A DNA stretch of 35,996 nucleotides from Bigelowiella natans CCMP2755 (lineage: Eukaryota > Cercozoa > Chlorarachniophyceae). The stretch lies in contig ADNK01000198.1 of assembly GCA_000320545.1 (NCBI GenBank), positions 1-35,996 of the forward strand, read 5' to 3'. The notes beneath the pieces were generated by a model that was given only the letters and a program-made list of their open reading frames with translations, did no database searches and was not told the DNA's origin. This document shows positions 12,136-24,166 of this stretch, in pieces (the stretch's first letter is position 1; the number at the start of each line of letters is the position of its first letter). The position numbers and the translations under genes are program-made.

Positions 12136-12551
12136 TTCCACAATATTATGCTCGATGATTATTTTATTAAACTGAGGTACTGCCACCATTAGCACGATGA
12201 TGATGATTCATGATCATCAATACAAGAGAGTATGATAGAATACTACTACTACTACTACTACTTTTGAAGCAACAACTGATAATCTATAATGTCTTTATTA
12301 CCTTAAGCAAATCAACAGCATCCTCTGCTTCTCCTCTCCCCTCTACGTAACTTCTAACAGCATTACCATCATTTTGATGATGATGAGTAGTAGACGCAAT
12401 GATGGTTTGCTCTCCAGTGTAGTATTCCACAGCGTGAGGTAATATATCATCCTTAACAGCATAAGCAATCGCACAATCTGCGGCCAAAGCTTCACGTATC
12501 ATCTTGAAATAGTGGCGTTCAGCTTCGTCCACCTCCTTATCAAACTCCTGA

Positions 12552-12590
<39 letters not shown>

Positions 12591-12913
12591 TTACAAGGAG
12601 GGAGAATTTTAGTATTGTATTAACTATGCTGCTCTCAGTTGCTGCTTACACATCCATATCCTTTTTGTTTGTTTGTCTTTCTTTCTTTCTAAGCTTTAGC
12701 ATCTATCTTCTTGTTACAACAACATACATACATACATGCATGCATACCGGAGGTGGTGGGATATCAATGCTAGTAAACCAGTGGAAGAATGAAGGCTGCG
12801 AGGTTAAGGGGGGGTGGGGGTTCATTCATAGAAGATTGGATCGTTCATCATTATCCATCGTTACAAGTGGGGAAGGGGGGAGATAGAGGAGAATTAGGAA
12901 GGAAAGAAGAGTG

Positions 12914-12953
<40 letters not shown>

Positions 12954-14038
12954 CGAGATTGGACAAATGAAACAAACTACTTACTCTGTGTTTGTATTTG
13001 TGATCATCGTTATCATCATCATCCTCCCCTGGTCCGTCCACCATTGCGCTCCTACAAGAAGATTCGATGTGACAACACAATCATTGTAAAATTAGTAACG
13101 TGCAGGCATATAAGCAACCAATATGAAGACAAAATGAATGAAAGAGAAGATGAACAAAGTACCGATTATTATTATTATGGGATTATCATCACATCATCAT
13201 CATCATCTAGCTAGTAATTACTTTCTGGGGTCCAAGTTTTTCCATTTTATCTGGGATGGGTTGGCTGATACGCTTATCAAATCTGTGATTCATATAATTA
13301 ATTATTGTTAAAAATGGCAAGGAAGGGTCGTTGACATAACAAAAATGAAAATGGTGATATTGATACTGATGAGCATTGATAGTAATACATTACATAGGGG
13401 TTTGGAAAAGGGGGGTTCATCACATCATCATCATCATCAATAACAACATCGTTTTTATTACCTGGCTCTAATGTTGGTACTTCGGGATCCATCTCGTAGG
13501 TCTTTGACTGATATGTTATCAACATCAGTCATCAGTTTAATTATAACAACACCACTTCACTACCACCAGCATAACCATCTGCATCAGCATGTAGATAGCG
13601 AAGAAGAACATATAGAAATCATTAAAGAGCATGCTGAGAAATTATTCCTTTTCTTATGAAACTTCTTTATTCCTTGTAGTACTTCCGTATTATTGTTATT
13701 TTTATGGCTGTTATTCTTCCTCATTTCATGCTTGTCTCACTACTACTACTACTACTACTACTACTATTACTAGATGTAGTAGTAGTAGTAGTAGTAGTAG
13801 TAGTATATGAGTAGAAGTGTGAGTAGTAGGAGTATTATTGTTGGATTGGATTGGTTGTTATGTTGTTATTATTACCAACTCTGGATGGTCGAAATATGGA
13901 TTATCACTCCTGAACTTAAAGCGCAGCTAAATCATCATTATTAACAATACAATGAATGAATTAAGACGAAGTAGTAGTAACATGGAGGAGGAGGAGGAGG
14001 AGGAGGAGGAGGACAATTGTGATGATGATCATTAGAAC

Positions 14039-14074
<36 letters not shown>

Positions 14075-14349
14075 GCCGATGGTGACTACCACTACCTACC
14101 ACACTACCTACCACTCTACCTACCACCATTACTTACTACTGGCACGAAATATCACTCCTGCTTTCTCCCCCTTTCCTTTTCTTTTCCTTGATTGATTATT
14201 TTCTTTTCTCTTGTTCAAAATTACTTAGTACTTATTACCGTGAATCCCTTCTTTGGAGGTGCTAGCATTTCTACTTCGATGTTCTCCAAATATCGTAGAA
14301 TCTCCATGTCCTTATTGCTATAATTAAATCACAAACGTGGAGACGCACA

Positions 14350-14397
<48 letters not shown>

Positions 14398-16054
14398 ATT
14401 ACGATAGAATATGATCACACACGTGACAGTAATGAATAATACTGATTAGAGTGAGTAGTTTGTTTACGAAACAGCAGTAGCAGCAGCAGCAGCACGTGGT
14501 ACCATTCTCTCTCTCCCTCTCTTTCCCTCTCGTAAGTGAGTGCTCAGCAGATTGATGAGACAACGTGAAAATTAAACTAATGCTGCTAATAGTACTAAAT
14601 CCCCCCCCCCCCCCCAACCTAATTGCATGCTTCACATCCTCGTGTGCTGAAAGCGCAAGAACCCAGAAATCAGGAATCTATTGTTAAGTATAAACGACGA
14701 TCAAACAATGATAATGATGAGGACGAAAATTGTAGTACTACATTGCAATAGATGCCTGATCGTGTCTTAAATATTTCCTTGGTATCAGCATGAAGCTGGA
14801 AACACACAAGTTATTATTATTCAAACACCACCCAATAAATAAAAAATATAGGAGAGAATGTCTATCAAAGGATGCTGATGCTGATGATGATGAGATGGAA
14901 AGAATTCTCAAATCACTCTACTTGAATAACGACGAAAGATTGATAACATCAACTTATTACTTTGTTGGCATTTCATGTGTGCGTGCAAGAAAAGATACTA
15001 TAGAGTAATCAATGTTAGAAAATGAAAGAAAAGAACGATACTACTTTCCGCTGAAGCTCATATATTTCGTTGCAGAATTTGCCGTATATCTTGTCGTACT
15101 GTTGATCGGAAGAGTGCAGTTTTTCGACAAAAGGACGAACGGATGGCTCTACTAAATTCAGGGCTGTACCTCTTGGATCATTACTATTATTTTCACCACC
15201 AATATCCCCCCCCCCCCTCAATCTAGATACGAGAAGTCGAAGCCCAACTCCTTCCTCCTCCTCTCTTCTTCTTCCCCTGTACGACGACTTCTTTGGCGTC
15301 ATCCTCCTCGTCATCGTCGTGAGGAATTCAGGAGTACCACTATCACGATTATTAGTACTACGCATCTTCCTAGCCGTAGTCTGTGAAGAAGAAGAAGAAG
15401 AAGAAGAGTAGTAAATAAAGTGTTGTTGTTTCATTCAATATCACAACTTGGTTATGAATAGCTGGCTACAACTGGCTTACATGGCATAATTAACACATCT
15501 CTATTTATCATCGTTGTTACAATATACTGCTACTCCATTCATATACACAGCGAGCACATGCATCATCGCGTCGATGCAGATATGAAAAGCTGGCAGAGAG
15601 CATGCTCTCAACCAATAATTTCTTGTCGTCGTCTTTTCAAGCTCGCTCACACAGTAGCACCACCACCTTGGTTACATCGTTCTTACTGTTATCACCACTT
15701 CTACTACCATAACTACCGCCATCAATATCATCACCATCATTAATTACAACATCCTATCATAACCTAACCCTTCTTATTTTCAATAAGCACCTGCTGCTGC
15801 TGCATCATCATTGACGGCTTGTTCGTCATGAAACTTGGTAGCGCGAGAGCTGTGATGACCACCGATAAAACCAAAGTTGTAGTAACCTTATCCCTTGCAC
15901 CACGAGTGATCTTCTGTCCCACCGTTCTTCTACTACTTGTTTTCCACACCGTGTTCCGTCTTATTGATGACGATAACATCAGTGGACCATGCTCGTGATG
16001 ACGACGACGATTTTGATGATGACTAGATGCTACTGGTTGAGTAGCAGAGGCCAT
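11301..16054 (-). CDS. Nucleosome assembly protein (NAP/SET family) histone chaperone
   Basis: NAP proteins bind H2A-H2B (and H3-H4) and assist nucleosome assembly. Phase-matched exons on the minus strand: 16054-15791 (tentative first exon), 15380-15045, 14795-14742, 14677-14619, 14317-14239, 13926-13876, 13507-13462, 13282-13222, 13051-12985, 12795-12748, 12547-12302 and 11576-11301 (stop). Family blocks appear in order: the dimerisation-helix region ending NEIYELQRK, then IPDFWVLALSAHEDV, MEILRYLENIEVEM, LRFKFRSDNPYFDHPEL with SKTYEMDPE, IKWKNLDPRK, a basic-acidic loop, PSFFHWFTSIDIPPPP, and AADCAIAYAVKDDILPHAVEYYTGE, the conserved end of the fold. The C-terminal exon has an Asp run encoded by a GAT-type microsatellite rather than a long acidic tail; its last 40 residues enter the palindrome-rich spacer and may be read-through. 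If the 16054 exon is not used, translation could start at an ATG 15 bases into the 15380 exon. Confidence 0.85.
11742..11806. repeat. Compound (CA)n(GA)n microsatellite with G-rich end
   Basis: About 16 CA units and about 16 GA units are followed by a G-rich run, within the 725-base last intron of the NAP gene. Confidence 0.95.
12916..12947. repeat. (CA)n microsatellite
   Basis: About 16 CA units lie in the NAP intron between the KYKHR exon and the PSFFHWF exon. Confidence 0.95.
14345..14395. repeat. Compound (CA)n(GA)n microsatellite
   Basis: This is the third compound of the same type and order in the window. It lies in the NAP intron between the IPDFW exon and the MEILRYL exon. Confidence 0.95.
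15791..16054 (-). other. Tentative first exon of the NAP gene with a membrane-spanning segment
   Basis: An ATG-initiated open frame of 88 codons ends at a phase-0 donor (CAGCAG|GTGCTT), compatible with the phase-0 acceptor of the next NAP exon at 15380. The peptide is strongly basic (RRNTVWKTSSRRTVGQK), and then has an uncharged stretch, TTTLVLSVVITALALPSFM, that looks like a signal anchor, followed by a Met/Gln run. An alternative is an independent small membrane protein: the same frame left unspliced stops at 15764, giving 96 residues. Confidence 0.4.
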
Positions 16055-17468
16055 TTCTTAATTCTTGCTATCGCCACCACCGGATTAGCCCGGTCGTAAC
16101 TGCTCGGAGAGAGCAAGCCACTCACTGTGTTCCTTCCTCCGCCTCCTTTCTTCGGCTCTCCCCGCCTTGAAAAGAGTTGTAGTGCTCCTCCTTGTTTTCC
16201 CTCTCTGAACTACGGGAATGGATCCTATCAGGTAGTAAAAAAACAAATGATGGAGGACTGTGCGAATTATTCCAGTTTTGTCATTTTAATAAGTGAGGAG
16301 GTCAAAAGGGGATGGATCGATGATCTCCCAGTCTATTCTCGATGTGCCATTTACAGTAGCAACTGTGCGCAAATTGTGCACTGTTCAAAACCCCCTCCCC
16401 CCCGACCCTACACGCCTATATTCTGCTACATAAATCCTGCCAGAAGGCATCAGCCATTTGAATTCACAATATGGTTTAACTTGAAGAGCGGGTTGCACAT
16501 TGCGAATACAACCACACATTCCTCTTAGAGGTATCTATGCGCCAAGAAGAACATAATCTATTGAACCAAGCTAAATAATTGTTTCCAGAGTATGACGTCA
16601 CCATTCTCTGTCTCCCCCTTATTGGATATCTAGACAGAATATCTAACAAGTGGGCCCGATGCTACCCCCCTACCCTTCCGCGATTGCCGCAACAATGAGA
16701 GACAGCGCTCACAAAGGATCACCATCGTGAGTAGTCATAGGGACTATTATGAGACTATTTGTTGGTTAATATATCATTTTGGAAGCTTAGGGCTTCGGAA
16801 ATCGCAAATAGAAAGGGGGGGGGGGGAGATAGCACCTGTGCAATGTTTCAGAACTGCAACGGTGATGTCCCTATAATTCTTTGCTATTCTATTATAAACG
16901 ACTAATAAATTTACTAGTCGTAGATAAAGATTTATAATTGATACTGAAATAGTATTTTTATGATAGGGCGTTACTTAGGATTGAAGTTGTGGATGTTGTC
17001 CGGGTAGGGGAGAATTAAGATCTTAAGAGGATCATTTGAACAGCATATATTTTCAAAAATTAATAAACTTGGCAGCGTTTTCTTTCATAGTTAGTTGACT
17101 ATATCAATGAAACGGCACATCTGATGGTGTGTCGTTCTATGCTGGAGACTGGCTGAGAGACCTGCAAGGCCGATATTTTAATTTTAAATGTACAACACAA
17201 GCTCAATTTTTTCGCCGAGCCGAGAAGAAGCGACATAGAGATTTATGGGATATTTGGCACATGTACTTGCTTAATTTTGCTCTCCGGAAAATCTCCTAAT
17301 TTGCATGCGCTCTCACGGAAAAAGAGTCTTCACGTCCCATCGCCCTTTCGTCTTCTCCGTCACCAGTCTGAGAAAATCGAAAGGCATCGTTCGCAGATCT
17401 ACTTAAGAGAAAGAAAGAAAAATTTGTAGCAAGAGCTGTAAGCAAGCTTGTACCTCTAAGAAACACCG
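16055..17468. promoter_or_regulatory. Divergent promoter region shared by the NAP gene and the bromodomain/NET gene
   Basis: The two chromatin genes start on opposite strands across this 1.4 kb stretch, which is nearly free of trinucleotide repeats; it has only short C or G runs (about 16391, 16667, 16815). The frame at 16127-16528 (133 codons, plus strand) is the longest here; it has no recognisable domain and its ends do not look like splice sites, so I do not call it a gene. The last 190 bases before the 17469 ATG are pyrimidine-rich in places (CGCCCTTTCGTCTTCTCC near 17341), as often seen near transcription starts, but I cannot place a start site. Confidence 0.5.
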
Positions 17469-20400
17469 ATGAGGCAGAAGTTGGGGCAGGTTACGATTGT
17501 CGGAATTACAGTACTCCTTATCATCCTTGGCGTTTATTCATTAACGGGGGGGTGTACCTGACGAAACTATCGAATCATTTATTATAATGAAAATTAATTG
17601 AGAAGAAGGTCGTTCATTTTGTGGCGTATTCTTCTTCTTCTTCTTCTTCTTGTTCTTCTTCTTTTCCTAGGTTGTAGCAACCAAGGAGCTTCAAAGCCTC
17701 CGAAAGGAGGTAGCACGCCTGAAGCGACAGAATATTTCTCAGGAGAAGACAATCGCAGCATTAAGAGCGAAACTAAAGGCTGCTACTGTTGGTGCTATAC
17801 GTACCGCTTCTATGGAAAACTTTAGCCGAAAGAAGGGAGATACTAAAGTTGCTGCTGCTCGGCGAAATAAGGCTAGGATGGTGCGTGGGGGTGGTAATGA
17901 AATCAAAGTTGCCAAGGGAAGAAGACACCAATCTATGGCACCTCCATCAAGGGTAAATGTATGATAACTTAGTAGTACAAAAATGCATGTGTGTTCGGAC
18001 CTTGCTGACTGCGTTTCTATCATCCGTACTATCACCTGCAGAAGCATGGCCATCCCAGCACTAAACGCCGTGGTCCTCCACCAAAAAGAACTGAGATGGA
18101 GCAAGAGGCTGTGTTAAAAGATGATAGGCGTAAAAGATTGAAACACCGAAAGGCTGGAAGGGGGGGGGGAGGCGCTAGCATGTACGACGCCGTTAATAAC
18201 GATGCGAAAGGAAGGATAGACGAAGAGACGAATGGGTGGGTGGGTGATAGAGACAACGGCAGCATCGTGATTCAAATGCCAAAAACTGCGGAGAGATTGG
18301 GCACTATTCTTGATGCTGTCTTTTCATCCTTCTCGTCTCCACTGTATTCATTGGGTATAAAACCGATTTTGGGAGATGATTGTACATGGCAACGCCTCCA
18401 ATGTGATGGTGCGGTGATTCTTGCGAATAAAATCGAAGAATATGCATCTCCTTCTCCTTCATCGAAGCTTCGTTTTCTACGTGCAATCGATCTGCGGGAA
18501 AATAATATCACTGACGCTGGTGCCTATCGTCTCTTTCAAGCGTTGAAGGGATGCTGTCCAAGTACTACATAGATGAGGAAGAAAAGAAAAGAAAGAGCAT
18601 TAAGGGAGTAGTAGCGGGAAAGGAGGGAGGGGAGGGGGGAATCATCATGTAGCACCACTGTTTTTCGTTGTGTTATAGTCATTGATCAGTATAGAAGTAG
18701 AGAGTCCGCTATTACTATTAGTAGTAGCAGCAGTAGTAGTTCTGAATTATCCTCGTCTCTTTCGTCGTCATTATGATACTTCATTATATTATCTATTCGT
18801 CGTCGTAATTATCATCATCATGCTTGTTCGGGATACTTCTGCTACTTTTTCCTCCTCCTTTTCTAGGGCTAGAAGAATTGCTCCTCTCTCACAACCTTAT
18901 GCGTGATGCTGGAGGCATAGAGGCAGCTAAATTTGCACTGGAACATGGCGGAGTAATAAAAATGAGTGGCTGTTCTTGAATGTTTGTGTCTGTAGTAGTT
19001 AACAACAACAACAACTACACGAATGAAAAGAACGAAAGATGGTTTCTAGTATCCTTTATGTGGTGACGATGCTAATTCTCTTCTTCTTCTTCTTCTTCTT
19101 CTTCTTCTTCTTCTTGTTCTTATACAGGTTCGATCCATTGACCTTGCCTTCAACTCCATCACAGAAAAGGGAGCAATAGAAATAGTTGCGATCCTTGAAA
19201 GGGGAGTTATTTCAAACCAGAAAAGCAACAACTTGAGAAGTGGGAGAGATGATGGAAATAATAATACAGAGAAGAAAAAGAAGAACAGGGCATCATCATT
19301 ATCATCGCCAACATCCTTAGGAGATAATAGGAAAAGAACGAGACAAGCAGCAGCAGCAGCAGCAGCCTCGAAGAAAACGACAATAGTCGTCGATGATAAT
19401 GATGATGACGGTTACAACGGATGCTCCTCCTCTTCCTTCTCCTCCTCCCGCCAGGAGCACCAGCTACACACATTTGATTTATCCGAGAATCACGTACAGA
19501 TGACCACCATTGCGTGCATAAAAAAGCAACTGCGCCCTATGGAAGAAGAGAGGTAGATCTAGGGAAACAAAGTTGACTTCAGATCCTGTAGTAGTTGTAG
19601 TAGTTAGTGGTAGTAGTAGTCGCTGGAAGACAGGCAGACGTGACGGAACTGACAGCAACAATTGTGAGATAGATAGATAGATAGATAACTTTCCGATGAT
19701 GCACCATGATGACGATAAGATGATGACGACGACGACGACGACCATATTTTAACAAATAATAGATAGCAGAAGCATCTGAAACAATAGCTACTATAACACT
19801 CTCACTAAACAAAATATAATTCATTGGTTGGATTATCTACGAAAGGGCGCGTGGTAGGAATAAGCTAATAAATTCTACTCAACTACGATCTGGAAAAAGG
19901 AAGCGACAACTTGCTGCCGAGTTTACGCCTCGCATTCGACGGAACTGTTCGGCTATCATAGATATTCTGTGCAACCACAAGCTTGCAAGGTGCTAGAAGA
20001 ACGTAGTATTCGTAGTAGTAATTGCTAGGTGCTAGTTTCTATGTATTCTGCAGTTAATAATGACTAGCGAAGAAATGTAATCTTCAATCTTCTCTTTCAC
20101 TTCTATTGTCCCCTTCCTCTCGTAAGGTACTTTCTCTGCGGTCAAAGAAAGGGTGTGGAGAGCCGAATAAGCAACAGCAGCCGCAGCAGCAGCAGTCACG
20201 ATGAGGCATTCCTCGAGTGTGTTGGGGGGGGGCGACAACCCATATATTTAGACATGATTAGGGATGGAGTAGAGCAGGGGAAATACTGGCATGAAACTGA
20301 CGTTTTCGCAGCATTGAGGTAAGTAAGGAGAAGATTTACAAGAAGAAGAAGAAGAAGAAGAAGAAGAAGAAGACCACCATAAACGCCCATCATTATCATC

Positions 20401-21663
20401 ATCACCACCACCACCACCACCACCACTATAATGAGCATGAGCATCGTCGTCATCATCATCATCATCATAATAATCTTAGGCAATGCTTCGAAGACGCACT
20501 TTCGTTTTACAAACGTGGGTCGGCAGAGCATAAAGCAGCAGGTAGACTCTCACAACTTTTGGAGAAGAACATAGAGCTACTTCCGCCAGCGATCAGGTAA
20601 TATTTTTCTTCACTCATCTTTTCATCATGGTTGTTATTATTGTTGTCACATTCTCTTCCTCATTGATTCAGGCCCCCATTTGACCCTGCTACACCCTCAA
20701 TCGTCCGAAGAATCTTGTACCTCCACAAGGGGGGGAGGCATCAACATGTATTCTCAAAGTATGATAGAGAACTAGGAGAAGATAATAATACGCAGGAAGA
20801 CAAACAAGGAAATAATAAGAGGCCTACAATGGAGGATGATAAACAGGTAGTATGCTCCGTCATCATCATCATCATCATCATTAGCAGAAAAATACTCATC
20901 AATAGAAGAATAATCAGAGGAAGAAGAACCAACCACCATATATTACCATTTGCAACTAGCTATTCATTAGATAAATAAGACTCACAATTGCCCTGGTTTC
21001 GTTTATTTTTTCTCCTTCACCTCCTCCTTTTCCTCCCCCCCTTTCTCCTCCCCCAGGTCTTCCGTCATATTTACTCTCGTTTAGTGCGGAGACCAACCTC
21101 ATCCCGTGCTGTAATAAATCATTACGGTTGGGCATTGTTGGCGTCGCTACGAATCACACGCGTCTGGCCTTTCATTAATCCGATAGATGTTGATGCTCTT
21201 AAGGTGGTGGTGGTGGTGGTGGTGGTCGTGTATTTTTTTACTTCTTTCCGGGCAACTTCATCAATAAAGAAGAAGATCAAGAAGAATGTGATCAAATGAA
21301 AATGGAAGAGGATTAGAAATGCAGCTGCCTTCCTCCTCTACCCTATTTAATTGGTGTCCTCCTCCTTCTCCTCCTTCTCATCCCTCTCATCCTTCTCCTC
21401 CTTTCAATGCTCGTACTACCATCTGATGTTTGTTACCTTTATCATCGTCGTCTTCATCATCGTAGTTGTTGTCTCGATGACGATGACAATACGTACATAT
21501 ATACATATATACTTACTACTCTGTGGCTCTACCTGTCGCGTATACATAGATTCCTCGCTATCTTGAGATCGTAAAGACGCCAATATGTCTAGAGGACGTA
21601 AGAAGAAACCTCAATGATGGCGTCTACCAAACGCTGGATAAACTCCTTCTGGATGTAGAAAGG

Positions 21664-21694
<31 letters not shown>

Positions 21695-24134
21695 GAATAA
21701 TAAAATACATTAGACACTATTGCAGTTGTTGTTCACTGAAGATCCAAGAATTATTCCTGATCATCGTATTTTTTCTTTTACGTGATTATTACTTATTTGT
21801 CACAGGTGTTTGAAAATGCGATGAGTTTTAATCACAAGAAGACGAGGTACTTCAAAGATGCTGTCGAATGTTGGCAGCATTTCTTAGACACTATCGTCAA
21901 GACTGTTCCAAGGGATATCCTCTCCGTTTTCTTCCCTTGGCGCTCCTCCCCCCCATGTATCATGCGCCGTGTGTTTCTCTACGTCAGAAGTCGCGAACTC
22001 AAATTTACGGTAGTAGTAGCACTAGTACTAGTAGTACTGGTAGTAGTAGTTATAAGGATTTACCTCCTCACATCTAGCTTCTGAATCCGATGATGCTGCA
22101 TCATAATTATTCATCATCGTGGTCACTATCATCAGCGTCTTCACCATCATAGTTCTCAGCATGATCATTATCATTTAGTCTAATTCCTTTGTTGCTGTTC
22201 TTGTAGACCTGTAGATCTCAGGTTAGGAGACTCGCACGACGCCCTTTAAAGATGGTCTTCCGCCGTAAAAATGCAATAGAGGGTATCATGAGAATAAGGA
22301 GGAGAAAGAAGAAGAAAAAGAAGGAAAAGTTCACATGGAAGAAGAACAGCATTGAAGGAGGAGGAGCAGAGACTATTATGGGGAAAAGAAGAAGCAACAA
22401 CAACAACAACAATAGCAACAAAGAGTCGAGTACAGGAGGAGATGGTGTTGACGCGATCGACGATGGCAGCAACCATCCCTTTAGGATCATTCAATCTTAT
22501 CTACTTCACAAAATAGTTCAATTTGTCACAGTCAAAAAGAACAAGAACAAGAAGAATAAGACGAAACAGAAAGCATCATCCATACAATCAGTACCTAACA
22601 CTATGGAGGCGGGGAAGGAGGAGGAAAAGCTGAGGAAAAAGAAGAATGATAATAATGATCTTGGTAGTGAAAACGATTATGGCGATAAAGTTCAGGCCAA
22701 CGGTGAGAAGAAGAATAACAGCGGCAACAGCAGCAACAACAACAACAGCAATATCATCAAAGAAATAATATCAACATCAACCACCTCCTCCTCGTCCTCC
22801 TCATCGTTTATTTCATCATCATCGGACAACACCAAGAATATGATGACGACAATGAGGGCGAGGACGAGAAATAATGTACTGCTACAAGAAGACACCACCG
22901 ATGCTTCTTCTTCGGGTAGCCATTGCGTACATCCGAGAGAAGAGGAGCTGCTTCATGGGAAGAAGTTGTTGGAAAAGAAGAAGAAGGAACAGCTGCCAAA
23001 GGAGAAGAAGGAGGAGGAGAGAGTAGCGGTGGATGTTAAAGAGGATATGAATAATAAGGAGGAGGAGGAGGAGGGGGAAGAAGAAGAGGAAGAGGAAAGG
23101 GGTCAACAGCCACAACAGCAGCAGGGAGAGACGAAGAAAGATACAACATTAGCAAATTATTTCGACGACAATGATAATGAAGATGAGAAGGAGGATCATG
23201 AGGAGATTATTCCTGTGCAGCACCGTGGTCCTGGTAGTAATAGCGGTCGTAATTATCGATATTGGTACGTGGCCTACATCAATCCTGACACGTTTGGCTG
23301 CCTTCTCATACCGTTGCTCGAATATGATAACGGTGAAGAAGAAGAAGAAGGAGGAGGAGGACAACAGCAACTTTCTACCAACGCAAGAAACGATAACGAT
23401 AACAATAACGAAAATGAGGATGATGATGATGATGATGATGATTCCCAGCAGCATCCTCATCGCCATCGATCCAATATTCATCATCGGCGTTCATATGGAC
23501 GAAGAAGAAGGGGGAGGGAATTAAGATTAGCAGCTTCTATCACCGCTGATCCTAACAATCAGCAGTCCTGTTCACATAATAATAAGTACTATATGATAAC
23601 TGCTGATTGTACCGAGTTAGATGTAGTTCCTGCTATAAGGAGAGTAGAGGAGGAGGAGGAGGAGGAGGAGGAGCCAGGAGCAAAGCGAAGTGAAAGAAGA
23701 AGCAACCTTAATGATAATGACGATAGAATCCGTCTTATAGCAGATCAATATCATTATCCTAATTTCATGAAGAAAAAGGTAGGTAGTACTGCTCATCAAT
23801 TGATCAAGAGTAAAATTGTATTGAAATTATATCAGTAAAGAAGCAAATACTTCTAGCTATGAATAATAGTATTTATGGAACTGCTACTACTACTACTACT
23901 ACTACTACTACCTCCACTGCTACTCCTACTATTATCACCATACCAAGAATCGAATCGTTGTAGTTAGAATGAATGGTTAAGCCTCCTCCTCATCTTCTCA
24001 TTTACATAATCCTTCTCCTGCTGCTACTGCTCCTCCTCCTCAAACCCCTCTCTCCCCTCCCTCCTTCCTCGGCATTAATTCTAATGATCTCTATCTGCTG
24101 TGTTTTACTGGTGGTTCTCTTCTATCGCAACAAC

Positions 24135-24166
<32 letters not shown>

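Noticed and set aside
16127-16528. 133-codon frame in the divergent promoter as a gene
   Set aside because: No recognisable domain, Pro-rich ends caused by C runs, and no supporting splice sites; kept only as a remark.
17598-17825. Plus-strand frame with a Leu-rich membrane-like segment before exon 2
   Set aside because: The hydrophobic run is the (TTC)n acceptor tract read in a wrong frame; the true frame of exon 2 gives the coiled coil.
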